Origin: JABDMH01 sp965223215
Lineage (GTDB): Bacteria; Bacteroidota; Bacteroidia; Chitinophagales; Saprospiraceae
Direction: 5' to 3'
Length of the DNA: 64,000 bases
Assembly: GCA_965223215.1 (NCBI GenBank)
Contig: CBDCVZ010000010.1
Span: 496,001 to 560,000, forward strand
Both the position numbers and the translations under genes were made by a program. The notes beneath the pieces are model-generated. The model ran no database searches. It had not been told where the DNA came from and saw only the letters and a list, made by a program, of their open reading frames with translations. Positions 26,411-34,963 of the stretch are shown here, in pieces. Position 1 is the stretch's first letter, and every line of letters starts with the position of its first letter.

Positions 26411-29362
26411 ATGAATGCATCGAAATTCGGTAAACGCGTGATGTTGGTATTGCTGGGGTTTGCTGGCCTGGGTACCGCTACTTCAGCTCAACTGTGCCAG
26501 GATTCAATTCGACCGATTGAAGCGTTGGTCATTGAAGATCTGGGCAAGACGTATACCGCGCATCCAACCATGGTGCCGCCATATTTGATGGCAACGAAAT
26601 CTGATCTGGGAGGCACCACCAGCGTGAGACGGATTGATGGCCCCAATCTGAAATGGAAAACCCAAGGCTATTATCAACGCAACCGCGAACTGGGTCAATG
26701 CTTCAACATACCTTTGGATACTTCTTTTCAGTTAAGAGCCATCGTACTACGCACCGGCAATAGCTCAAATGCCGTGCTGTCTGGCGCCCCGGGCGCTGAG
26801 ATGTATCTACAACTCTTCGAAGTAGTGGGTGATCCGGTGATTAATGACAATGGTACACCTCCCGGCACCGAATCTACCCATGGCTTTAACACAAACCACC
26901 GTACCGACGATTATTTAGAAGGAGTGAGCTACCAGACACTCGGTATATATACCGGTGGCGTTTTTCCAAATTTCGAACCAACTTCACAAAATGGCGGACA
27001 ACCTGGCCACCTCCGCTACATGCGTTGGGATCTAAAGGCGGCAAAAGTAACCTTGCAAGGGGGTAAACGCTACGCATTCATGGTCGGTTTTGCCACCAAT
27101 GGACCAGGAAAGGGTTTCTCCTTGGGAAATAATAATCAAGCAGCGAGCAGCGCTGATCCCCTCTTACGAAGAGATGACCATGGCCTTGCTTGGTGGAGTA
27201 TGCGGCGGGAGGGAGATGGAACACTACCCCCCACACAGCTGCCAAGTGATTTACCACCTGAAAATGACTCACTGCGGCAGGCGTTGATCAGTGAATCATT
27301 GTATGAGGATAATCACTCCTGTACTCTTTCTCCCACGACGGATGGATTCCCAGATGTTGACACCTACCGTGCGCTGGAATTTTACATCGAAGTAGAAAAT
27401 GGCTGCCCAACTGCTGGTACACCTTGCGATGATGGTGATTCGACCACTGTGAATGATGTTGCAGATGGTTACTGTGGATGTTTTGGAGAGGTAATCGGCG
27501 GTTGCGAGTCCAATGGATTATTAAAATATGAACGTTACGATGATGAGTTTACCTCTACCCCGACCATCAATGCTCTAAAGACCAACCGTAAATTTCCTGA
27601 TCAGCCGGATGAGGTACGAGAGCTAACCTTTTTTGAAGCCCCAACCAATCATGGGCGGCGCTTCGGAGCACGAATGTCGGGATATATTTGTGCACCACTT
27701 ACAGGCTCTTACACTTTCTTTATTGCCGGTGACGATCACGTGGAACTAAACCTTGGTACAGATAATACACCGGACGACCTACGTAGAATTGCTCATCATG
27801 ATGGGATCACGTTACCGCGCCAATGGGATAAATATGGCACACAACAGTCACGACCTATTCAATTGCAGGCGGGTACTTTTTATTACATCGAAGCGCTCAT
27901 GAAGCAGGATGAAGGCAATGATCATCTCGCAGTTGCCTGGCGCTTGCCTAACGGCATTTTTCAGGGACCCATTTCCGGCCAACATTTGAGCTCCGAGATC
28001 AGCTGCCCCCCAGTGGGTACACCCTGTGATGATGGACTGGCAAACACCGAGAATGATCAGGAGGATGGCCATTGTCGCTGTCAGGGCGAGAATACCTGTC
28101 CGGCGATGGGTACTTCATGCAATGATCAAAATCATTTTACCGAGCTGGATCAGGAAGACGGCCATTGTCTATGTCAGGGAACTTTGGTGACCTCAACCGG
28201 CTTGACGGTCACAGCCATCGGCAAGACCTATGATCGTGATGTTTCCGTCACACCGGACTATTTATTTTTTGATCAAGCCGATCAAGGAGGAAGTACTTCG
28301 GTGCGAAATGTCGATGCCGATAATTTATCCTGGAAAACAGCCGGATATTTTCAACGCAATCGGGACCTTGGGCAAACGTTTTCTATTCCGCCGGATACCA
28401 GTTTTACGCTAGATGCCATCGTCTTGCGCACCGGCAATAGTGCGAGTGCAGTAAAATTGGGAGCCATTGGAGCTGAAGTATATTTGCAATTATTCGAAGT
28501 AGAGGGTGATCCCACTATAAATGATAATGGTACACCCGTGGGTACTTCCGCCACTCATGGATTTACTACGAACCATCGAGCTGATGATTTTTTGGAGGGA
28601 ATTTCTTACAAAAACATATTAGTTGCATCTGGCGGATTTTTCCCGGCCATCGGACCTACCAACCAAAATGGGGGGCAGGTCGGACATTTGCACTATTTAC
28701 GCTGGGATTTGATAGGGGAAAATGAAATTAAAATGGAGGGAGGTAAAAGATATGCCTTTATAGTAGGATTTATGGAACCCGCCCCGGAGCGTAGATTTAC
28801 CTTGGGAAATGAGAATCTGGCTGCCCATCCAACTGCGCCGGAGCTACGCACCGATATCCTGGGTCAACCGAGGTGGAGTATGCGACGTGAAGGGGATGGT
28901 ACCTTGCCACCGACCCAACTGCCTGGTGAAAACCCACCTTCTGACCCGGCCATCCAAGACTCATTAATCCAAGAGAGCCTCTTCGAATTTGGACATCAAT
29001 ACACACTACCTCCTGCCACAGAGGGATGGCCGGATGTGGATACCTATCGGACGTTGGAATTTTATGTAGAGACCAAAGCTGACGTGATTAACTCGGTGCA
29101 GGAGCATACCGGTTTCCGAAGATTCGAGATTTTCCCCAACCCCAGTCAAGGCAGATTTATGGTAGCTTTTGATTATGAGGGTGCAAGTAATCTACTGAAA
29201 ATAGAAGTGCACGATTTTATTGGGAGAAAAATATTTACCGAGTGGATGCCAACTCAACGGGGGATGAATCGAAAATATTTATCTCTTTCGCAGAAAGGCG
29301 TTTATATGATTTCTATAGCGGATGAGCACTGTAGAATTACAAAGAAAATTACACTGCTCTAG
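26411..29362 (+). CDS. T9SS-exported protein: duplicated unknown module around a PA14 domain
   Basis: 983 residues from ATG 26411, which gives a signal peptide ending ATSAQ; an upstream frame extension has no signal. Layout: a module of about 290 residues (39-328), a Cys-rich linker (PTAGTPCDDGDSTTVND), a PA14-like domain (369-515, FGARMSGYICAPLTGSYTFF), two more CPxxGTPCDDG-type linkers, a second copy of the module (597-888) and a type A T9SS sorting domain (904-983, RFEIFPNPSQGRF, ending ITKKITLL). The two modules are clearly homologous: each has LGQxFxIPxDTSF, AIVLRTGNS, GDPxINDNGTP, WSMRREGDGTLPPTQLP and PDVDTYRxLEFY. I do not recognise the module; its beta-rich look with ligand-like loops suggests binding. 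PA14 is often sugar-binding. Surface-anchored or released by T9SS. Confidence 0.85.
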   Translation: MNASKFGKRVMLVLLGFAGLGTATSAQLCQDSIRPIEALVIEDLGKTYTAHPTMVPPYLMATKSDLGGTTSVRRIDGPNLKWKTQGYYQRNRELGQCFNIPLDTSFQLRAIVLRTGNSSNAVLSGAPGAEMYLQLFEVVGDPVINDNGTPPGTESTHGFNTNHRTDDYLEGVSYQTLGIYTGGVFPNFEPTSQNGGQPGHLRYMRWDLKAAKVTLQGGKRYAFMVGFATNGPGKGFSLGNNNQAASSADPLLRRDDHGLAWWSMRREGDGTLPPTQLPSDLPPENDSLRQALISESLYEDNHSCTLSPTTDGFPDVDTYRALEFYIEVENGCPTAGTPCDDGDSTTVNDVADGYCGCFGEVIGGCESNGLLKYERYDDEFTSTPTINALKTNRKFPDQPDEVRELTFFEAPTNHGRRFGARMSGYICAPLTGSYTFFIAGDDHVELNLGTDNTPDDLRRIAHHDGITLPRQWDKYGTQQSRPIQLQAGTFYYIEALMKQDEGNDHLAVAWRLPNGIFQGPISGQHLSSEISCPPVGTPCDDGLANTENDQEDGHCRCQGENTCPAMGTSCNDQNHFTELDQEDGHCLCQGTLVTSTGLTVTAIGKTYDRDVSVTPDYLFFDQADQGGSTSVRNVDADNLSWKTAGYFQRNRDLGQTFSIPPDTSFTLDAIVLRTGNSASAVKLGAIGAEVYLQLFEVEGDPTINDNGTPVGTSATHGFTTNHRADDFLEGISYKNILVASGGFFPAIGPTNQNGGQVGHLHYLRWDLIGENEIKMEGGKRYAFIVGFMEPAPERRFTLGNENLAAHPTAPELRTDILGQPRWSMRREGDGTLPPTQLPGENPPSDPAIQDSLIQESLFEFGHQYTLPPATEGWPDVDTYRTLEFYVETKADVINSVQEHTGFRRFEIFPNPSQGRFMVAFDYEGASNLLKIEVHDFIGRKIFTEWMPTQRGMNRKYLSLSQKGVYMISIADEHCRITKKITLL

Positions 29363-29488
29363 TTTTTTGTTTTTGGGAATTGACTTTGAAAGAGAATTGT
29401 TTTATTTGGGAATTGCTGAAGTGGAAGGTATCTCGCACCCTGCCGATCTCTTTTAAAAGACAAACACCGTAGCATATCGTCGTTCAGC

Positions 29489-29998
29489 ATGCAAAAGGTA
29501 AAGCATAAATTCTTATTAAGGTACCAGGTTTCTGCCTTTTCCCGTCTTGGCATGGCCTTCATTTTAATTATCGGTCTGTTAATTAGTTGTAAAAAGGATG
29601 AATTTGAAACTTTGTCACCTATAGAAAAACTTGGAAAATGCAGAGAGTTAAAATTGGAAGACGTGGAGAGAGTTCGAAGGGCTCTTCCTGGCACATGGGA
29701 ATTGGCGCATTTTGAGTGGGGCGGCTGGTCAACTGGATCAGATAGGCCCTCACCGGAAATCAAGATTACTTTCACAAATCAAGATGGCGTATCTTTTTAC
29801 AAAGATGAAAATGGCATCGAAGAAATACCCTTCACCTGGACTGTCGAAAAAGTTACTCAGAATTTCTTCACAAGAATTGTCCTGCACACCGAACCCTTTC
29901 GTCATGAGTTAAATATGGATGGATTTTGTGATCGCTTTATGTATATTGACAACAGGGTACTTGATGGACACCTCTATTTCTATGAAAAAAATAATTAG
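29489..29998 (+). CDS. small lipoprotein, lipocalin-like size, unknown function
   Basis: 169 residues. MAFILIIGLLISCKKDE is a textbook Bacteroidota lipoprotein signal with the charged KKDE after Cys. The ATG at 29552 would place the signal at the N-terminus; the upstream ATG at 29489 adds 21 residues and is the less likely start. The mature part opens with a short helix and a GTWELAHFEWGGW strand, followed by alternating strands (EIKITFTNQDGVSFYKDENG), the pattern of small lipocalin-like lipoproteins with unknown ligands. It stands alone between the T9SS cargo and the arylsulfotransferase-like gene. Confidence 0.65.
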   Translation: MQKVKHKFLLRYQVSAFSRLGMAFILIIGLLISCKKDEFETLSPIEKLGKCRELKLEDVERVRRALPGTWELAHFEWGGWSTGSDRPSPEIKITFTNQDGVSFYKDENGIEEIPFTWTVEKVTQNFFTRIVLHTEPFRHELNMDGFCDRFMYIDNRVLDGHLYFYEKNN

Positions 29999-30076
29999 CT
30001 CTAGCACGTTCATTTATCGTTGCCTCTGATGACATGATCTTCGCATGTTCTGGCTCTAATCTCCTATCTTCGATCT

Positions 30077-31615
30077 ATGAATTCGATATGTAGTATTCTT
30101 ATCGCAGTGATCTGCGTCTTAACCTTAGTGGGAGCGGCGTATCAGGCGACAGATGTGATAGCTGATGGAACGCACTCGACTGAGAAAGATTTGTTGGTGA
30201 GTGCAGATCAAACCAGAGGATTAATTAAAAATACAGCCAAAAGCAGTCCTGGATATGTGTTTTTCTCTCCATTATTCTCTGATAAGACATACCTGATAAA
30301 CAAGGATGGTCAGGTAGTCCATATTTGGCAGAGTGAATATTCACCTTCTGGAGGTCTTTATTTATTGGAAAATGGAAACCTACTTCGTGGTGCGAGAGAA
30401 CCAGAGGTGCCTCGGTTCGGAGCTGGTGGGCAAGCGGGAAGGTTGCAAGAAATTTCGTGGGATGGACAAATCGTCTGGGACTATGTACTGGCTACCGAAG
30501 AAAGGCTACTACATCATGATGTGGCGGTCATGCCCAATGGCAACATCCTTGCGATTTGCTATGAGTATATTTCCCCGGAGCGCTGCCGAAAGCTGGGTAG
30601 AAGGCCTGATTTGATTCCGGAAGAGGGATTGTGGACGGACATGATTGTAGAATTAGAACCTAAGTATCCGGGCGAAGCTGAAATATTTTGGGAGTGGCAT
30701 ATGATTGATCACATCATTCAAAATATTGACCCGGATTTGCCCAATTATGGGGATCCAGCGAAGCATCCGGAAAAAATGGATATCAATCAAGTATATCACT
30801 TACCAAAGACTACTGCTGATGAATTAAAGAAACAAAGGGAAATCAATCGAGCACCTCCCAATACTACCATCGGAAATCGCGGTTCTGATCTGATGCATTC
30901 AAACGCTATAGATTATAATCCGCATCTCGACCAGATCGTGATCAGTATTCACCATTACAATGAAATCTGGATACTTGATCACTCGGTCAGTTGGCGTGAA
31001 GCCAGCTCGGGCACGGGAGGAAAATCTGGTAGAGGTGGTGATATTTTATACCGCTGGGGCAATCCGAAGATGTATGGGATGGAGGATGCTGATGATCAAA
31101 AATTATTCGGTCAGCATGACGCTAAGTGGATTGCACCCGGACTGCCTGGAGCTGATAATTTGATGGTTTTTAATAATCGTAGACCTTGGGGAGAAAAAAA
31201 ATATTCCTCTGTTTATGAATTGTCACTTCCGGTGAATATACAGGGTCATTACAGCAGAACTGTTGCAGGTGTATATGGCCCCGAGGAGCCCTTGTGGTCC
31301 TACACCGCACCGGATACCAGTTCTTTTTTTGCCTCGTTTATTTCAGGTGCACAGCGCATAGCTAACGGCCATACGTTGGTGACTTCAGGGCCCCAGGGCA
31401 GATTTTTTGAAGTCACACCTGAGGGAGAAATTGTTTGGGAATATTGGACTCCTTACTCGGGAGATGTTCGACTGCCAGATGGCTCAACACCGCAACCGGT
31501 CGGCGAAAATATTTTTGCCACTTTTCGTGCAACTTTCATAGCCAACGACCACCCCATCGTCGCTGGTAAGGATTTGAAACCGCTTAGTCCGCAACCAAAA
31601 ATATTCCAAGAATAA
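30077..31615 (+). CDS. arylsulfotransferase (ASST)-like secreted beta-propeller
   Basis: 512 residues with an N-terminal signal segment (SILIAVICVLTLVGAAYQA). The body matches the ASST propeller family: GYVFFSPLFSDKTYLINKDG, VVHIWQSEYSPSGGLYLLEN, GNLLRG, LQEISWDGQIVWDY, HHDVAVMPNGNILAICYE, DLMHSNAIDYNPHLDQIVIS, GGDILYRWGNP, FGQHDAKWI, and the closing GRFFEVTPEGEIVWEYWTP. True ASSTs move sulfate between phenols through a catalytic His; many family members have no proven activity. His residues in the HSNAIDYN and GQHDA stretches are candidates. In a sulfatase-rich region it could handle released sulfate esters or act as a sensor; this is inference. It converges on the FAD oxidoreductase gene. 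Confidence 0.8.
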   Translation: MNSICSILIAVICVLTLVGAAYQATDVIADGTHSTEKDLLVSADQTRGLIKNTAKSSPGYVFFSPLFSDKTYLINKDGQVVHIWQSEYSPSGGLYLLENGNLLRGAREPEVPRFGAGGQAGRLQEISWDGQIVWDYVLATEERLLHHDVAVMPNGNILAICYEYISPERCRKLGRRPDLIPEEGLWTDMIVELEPKYPGEAEIFWEWHMIDHIIQNIDPDLPNYGDPAKHPEKMDINQVYHLPKTTADELKKQREINRAPPNTTIGNRGSDLMHSNAIDYNPHLDQIVISIHHYNEIWILDHSVSWREASSGTGGKSGRGGDILYRWGNPKMYGMEDADDQKLFGQHDAKWIAPGLPGADNLMVFNNRRPWGEKKYSSVYELSLPVNIQGHYSRTVAGVYGPEEPLWSYTAPDTSSFFASFISGAQRIANGHTLVTSGPQGRFFEVTPEGEIVWEYWTPYSGDVRLPDGSTPQPVGENIFATFRATFIANDHPIVAGKDLKPLSPQPKIFQE

Positions 31616-31647
31616 ATTGAGGTTAGTGGAGAGAAGAATAGCCATAA

Positions 31648-33012
31648 TTAAGGTCTGGTGGTTTCATATTTAATTTCTTGTGGTAGTTTATTTTCCAGAG
31701 CTGCCTGTGCTGCTACCTTGCCGGCAGCTTCACCCATGGCTACGGCATTGCCTGTGACTCGATAACTGGCGTGGGCAAAAAAATCGCCACTGATGCATCG
31801 ACCCGCCATCATCAATCCGTCAACCTCTTGTGCAATAAGGGAGCGCAATGGTATGTCATAGTTCTTGGCTCGCACAGATAAATTTCCATAACCTCCGCCG
31901 GCTCTCTTGTTGAGTGCGTGTACATCCACGTTGAAGGTGACGCGACATACGGCATCATCAAATCTGGATCCTTGGATTAGATCATCGGCTGTAATCGTAT
32001 ATCGACCTCTGATTCTACGAGCCTCTCTAATGCCCAATTGGCTGCCGGTGGCCACAATGCGGACCTCCGACCACACACCTCCTAGCTTCCTTAGTCTATC
32101 TACGATATCGAAAACTTCCCTTCTCGCGGCTACCGTGTGCTTTGTCATACTATCTGCATCTAAGGCAGATACTGCATATTCGTGATTGGCCATCATCGCA
32201 ACCAATCCTGGTCTGATGGTAAAGAGGGTTGGCATGGTGTAACTCGCTTTTCTACCGGCCTTTTTTATTTCCTGCCAGAAAGCTTTCTTTCCTTCTGCAA
32301 AAGAGTGGCCTCTGGCCTTGGTAAAACCTTCGGCAACAATCCTTTCACCATCAAGACCAGTCAAAATGGCCATCAGTGAACCCGGCTGTGTCTCACCCGT
32401 TTCGGGATGACCAAGGTCGAAAGTACACCCGGCATGAGCACTCAAGGTGCCATTGCCCGTGGAATCAATAAAAACTTTTGCTTTCCAGGCCTCCCGGCCA
32501 GAAAAGCTCTCGGTCACAATGTGCTCCAATCGATTTTTATCACTAGTGTAAGCCGCTACAACCTGGGTGTACAGTCTAACCTTAACCCCAGCTTCACGGC
32601 ACAAGTCATCAAGAAGTACCTTCATGTATTCCGCATCGTAGACTTTGGCAGAGTATTGGGCATCAGACTTCTCTAGTCCCTTGACAATCTCACGCATGAT
32701 GCCAGGCTTATCTTGGTAATCAATAATGTTACTCAAAAGACCAACCGTCCAAACCCCGCCTAAACAGCCATACATTTCGATGAGGGTTGTATTAGCTCCA
32801 GATCGTGCGGATTGAATCGCTGCCGCCACTCCGGCAGGGCCACCTCCACAAACGATGACATCGGTTTCTCTCACGATGGGAATATATCGGGAAGCTTCGT
32901 GAAAACTTGAACCTGGTTCTTCAGCCGATTTACCAGTGGTTGTTTGAGATATCCAAGGAAAAGTTGTGCCAGCAATCGCACTGTTCCAGAGAAATTTCCG
33001 TCTAGAATTCAT
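31648..33012 (-). CDS. FAD-dependent oxidoreductase (FAD_oxidored family), Tat-exported
   Basis: 454 residues. SRRKFLWNSAIAGTTFPW is a twin-arginine signal. An FAD-binding Rossmann motif follows: DVIVCGGGPAGVAAAIQ then TLIEMYGCLGG, with IDSTGNGTLSAHAG and the C-terminal LMMAGRCISGDFFAHASYRV and GNAVAMGEAAGKVAAQAA. This is the FAD_oxidored (PF12831) type found beside polysaccharide and xenobiotic-degrading genes. Substrate is unknown; a role in oxidising a sugar or its acid outside the cytoplasm fits the Tat signal. It is transcribed alone, converging on the ASST-like gene (32 bp apart). Confidence 0.85.
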   Translation of the reverse strand: MNSRRKFLWNSAIAGTTFPWISQTTTGKSAEEPGSSFHEASRYIPIVRETDVIVCGGGPAGVAAAIQSARSGANTTLIEMYGCLGGVWTVGLLSNIIDYQDKPGIMREIVKGLEKSDAQYSAKVYDAEYMKVLLDDLCREAGVKVRLYTQVVAAYTSDKNRLEHIVTESFSGREAWKAKVFIDSTGNGTLSAHAGCTFDLGHPETGETQPGSLMAILTGLDGERIVAEGFTKARGHSFAEGKKAFWQEIKKAGRKASYTMPTLFTIRPGLVAMMANHEYAVSALDADSMTKHTVAARREVFDIVDRLRKLGGVWSEVRIVATGSQLGIREARRIRGRYTITADDLIQGSRFDDAVCRVTFNVDVHALNKRAGGGYGNLSVRAKNYDIPLRSLIAQEVDGLMMAGRCISGDFFAHASYRVTGNAVAMGEAAGKVAAQAALENKLPQEIKYETTRP

Positions 33013-33409
33013 AGATATTTTTTTTTAACCCAAACGGTGGGAATTTCCATAAGTGTACTGATCAATCGGGAGCTTGCATATCAAAAGAAAATTTTTAGTC
33101 CTCGCACTCTGATCCAGCTATGAATCTAAGCAGTTCTCTTTAAATTTACCCACTCGATGAAACATCCCTAATGTAACGAGGATGTTGGCTCTGAACTACC
33201 CTTTATTTAATTTAAGAACTGCATTTTTTTTGATCCTGAGCCAGCAATGTACTATTTTTTTATCCAGTTTGGTGCTGCTCCAATGTGATATAATTGAGCT
33301 AGACCAGAAACTCGGTTCCGATGTCAGACTACGAAGATGAAATTTTCATAGTCTGATTGAAACTAAGTTTGTCATAGGATCTGAATAAACTCGCTAATTT
33401 TGAATTGAC
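33013..33409. other. divergent intergenic region, 397 bp
   Basis: Separates the minus-strand FAD oxidoreductase and the plus-strand SGNH hydrolase. No coding frame. AT-rich, with several T runs. The right end holds the inverted repeat and the promoter-like boxes listed next; the left half shows nothing specific. Confidence 0.6.
33325..33371 (+). promoter_or_regulatory. inverted repeat plus TAAGTTTG box upstream of the SGNH gene
   Basis: CAGACTA (33325-33331) and TAGTCTG (33349-33355) flank an inner TGAAA-T-TTTCA palindrome. Nine bases later comes TAAGTTTG (33364-33371), an exact match to the Bacteroidota -7 box TAnnTTTG, 38 bp before the ATG. No TTG lies at the right distance upstream, so the inverted repeat occupies the -33 zone as a possible activator site. 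A second TAATTTTG at 33395-33402 would leave almost no leader. Confidence 0.4.
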
Positions 33410-34621
33410 ATGGCTTTGAAAATAATACGCCTTAAAATATATCTATTGAAATTGCCGTTGGTTGTTTTTTCACTATTTGTGATCCAAATCGGTGCTCAAG
33501 ATAACACCTCAAATAGGTCTGATCTCGAACTTCTAAAAAGTGATTTTAGTGCATCGACCGAGGGTTGGGGTCTTGGGAGCTTAGGCACAAGTGAAATCAC
33601 CGAAGCCAGTGAGCCCACTGAGAATGGGACCATATTTGCTATGCCCTCTGTACTTAAGAGTGAGAAATTTCTCGTCGAAGAATTGACCTACCATCGTCTT
33701 AAATTTGCAGGGAAAAGCAGCGCAAAAGCCCTTTGGGCCATGGTCTTTTTTGATGCTTTGCAGAGACCACTACTGGCCGATGTTTATTCCAGCTTTGATG
33801 CCAGCGCTGATCTGCAAACGAACACCTTTTATTTTCAGTCCAAAGCCAATGCTGTCACTGCTGAGTGTTGGTTTAGGCCCATGCAGGACAGTGTGCCCAT
33901 TGTCTTGCAAAGCGTTTCCATTTCGGCCATCGATGATGGGAGAGAAGTTGTTCGCTGGGCGGATAGTATTTATCAGGAAATTCCCGAAATCCAAACAGAA
34001 GTATCGACGCTAGATCTCGAAAGGTTTTGTCCACAATTTCTGGAGGCTCTAAGAACGGCGAAAAGGACGAGGGTTGTCATGTTGGGAAACTCCATAATTA
34101 ATGACATTGGAAATTCCGGATGGGAGGTACTTCTTGAGGATAAGTATCCTGGTGCCAAGATTGAGGTTATCACTTCGGTCAGGGGAGGTACTGGGTGCTG
34201 GTATTATCAGAATAATAACCAGGTAGATACTTTTGTGCTGCAATACAACCCAGATTTATTAATTATCGGAGGAATTTCGCAAAGGGAGGACACTGCAGCC
34301 ATTCGCAATGTGATTAATCAAGTAAGGACGGAGACTGATTGCGAAATATTATTATTTACCGGGCCGGTGGGTAAACAGGGGGATCCCAGGTCAAATCGCA
34401 ATTTCGCCATACCACCCCAAGGCGACGATTATCGTATCAAACTTGCCTCACTCGCGAAGGATCTTGAGCTAGGTTTTGTGGATATGCAAACCGACTGGGG
34501 CCGATACATCACGGCTTCGCAGCAGACATACGATTTCTTTTTGCGCGATCCAGTGCATGCCAATGCACGAGGAAGACAGATATTGGCCAGGCTGATGGTG
34601 CGGTATTTCACCTCGGAGTAA
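33410..34621 (+). CDS. SGNH/GDSL-type esterase with N-terminal accessory domain
   Basis: 403 residues with a signal peptide (PLVVFSLFVIQIGAQ). Residues about 35-180 look like a beta-sandwich accessory domain. The C-terminal SGNH hydrolase domain has block I VVMLGNSIIND (Ser228), block II around SVRGGTGC, block III LLIIGGIS (normally GGND; the Asn is replaced), and block V RDPVHANARG with Asp380 and His383. The Ser-Asp-His triad is intact, so an esterase, deacetylase or related hydrolase acting on glycan esters is likely. The missing block III Asn weakens the oxyanion hole and is worth noting. It precedes the TonB receptor by 342 bp. Confidence 0.8.
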   Translation: MALKIIRLKIYLLKLPLVVFSLFVIQIGAQDNTSNRSDLELLKSDFSASTEGWGLGSLGTSEITEASEPTENGTIFAMPSVLKSEKFLVEELTYHRLKFAGKSSAKALWAMVFFDALQRPLLADVYSSFDASADLQTNTFYFQSKANAVTAECWFRPMQDSVPIVLQSVSISAIDDGREVVRWADSIYQEIPEIQTEVSTLDLERFCPQFLEALRTAKRTRVVMLGNSIINDIGNSGWEVLLEDKYPGAKIEVITSVRGGTGCWYYQNNNQVDTFVLQYNPDLLIIGGISQREDTAAIRNVINQVRTETDCEILLFTGPVGKQGDPRSNRNFAIPPQGDDYRIKLASLAKDLELGFVDMQTDWGRYITASQQTYDFFLRDPVHANARGRQILARLMVRYFTSE

Positions 34622-34963
34622 TCGCTGTTGCAGCTCGGCAGATATCATATTCTAACGAGATCGAAGATCCTTACCATGGTTATTGTACGAGCATAATTAG
34701 TAAGTCTACACTGCGCAAAAGAGAAAAGCATCATTGTTTTGACTAAAATAATGTTAGTTCGCATGATGGATTTAAGATCAACAGTAAAAATGGATCTGAG
34801 CATCAATAGACTAGCGTGATTCCCCACGATCTCCTGCTATGGATTGATAAATGCAGTGACGGTATCAGTCCTTGGCCACTGAGTATTGAGCTGCTCAATA
34901 TTTCTCTTAGGCAGTGGACGAGAGGTGAGAGATTAAAGTACTTATTAAAACACTTTTTGCAAA
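34622..34963. other. intergenic region upstream of the TonB receptor
   Basis: 342 bp without a credible gene; the short minus-strand frame 34645-34827 has no family features. It should carry the TonB receptor promoter, though I find no good TAnnTTTG box. It contains the hairpin at 34876-34917. Confidence 0.5.
34876..34917. repeat. hairpin with ACTGAGTATTGAG core, one of a recurring intergenic motif
   Basis: TATTGAG (34884-34890) and CTCAATA (34894-34900) form a perfect 7-bp stem with a 3-nt loop; outside it CCACTG (34876-34881) pairs with CAGTGG (34912-34917). The first 16 bases recur almost unchanged at 51793 (one difference), again as an imperfect hairpin. Confidence 0.6.

Noticed and set aside
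34645..34827. 60-codon minus-strand frame upstream of the TonB receptor
   Set aside because: No similarity features and runs of hydrophobic and Thr residues; likely chance.
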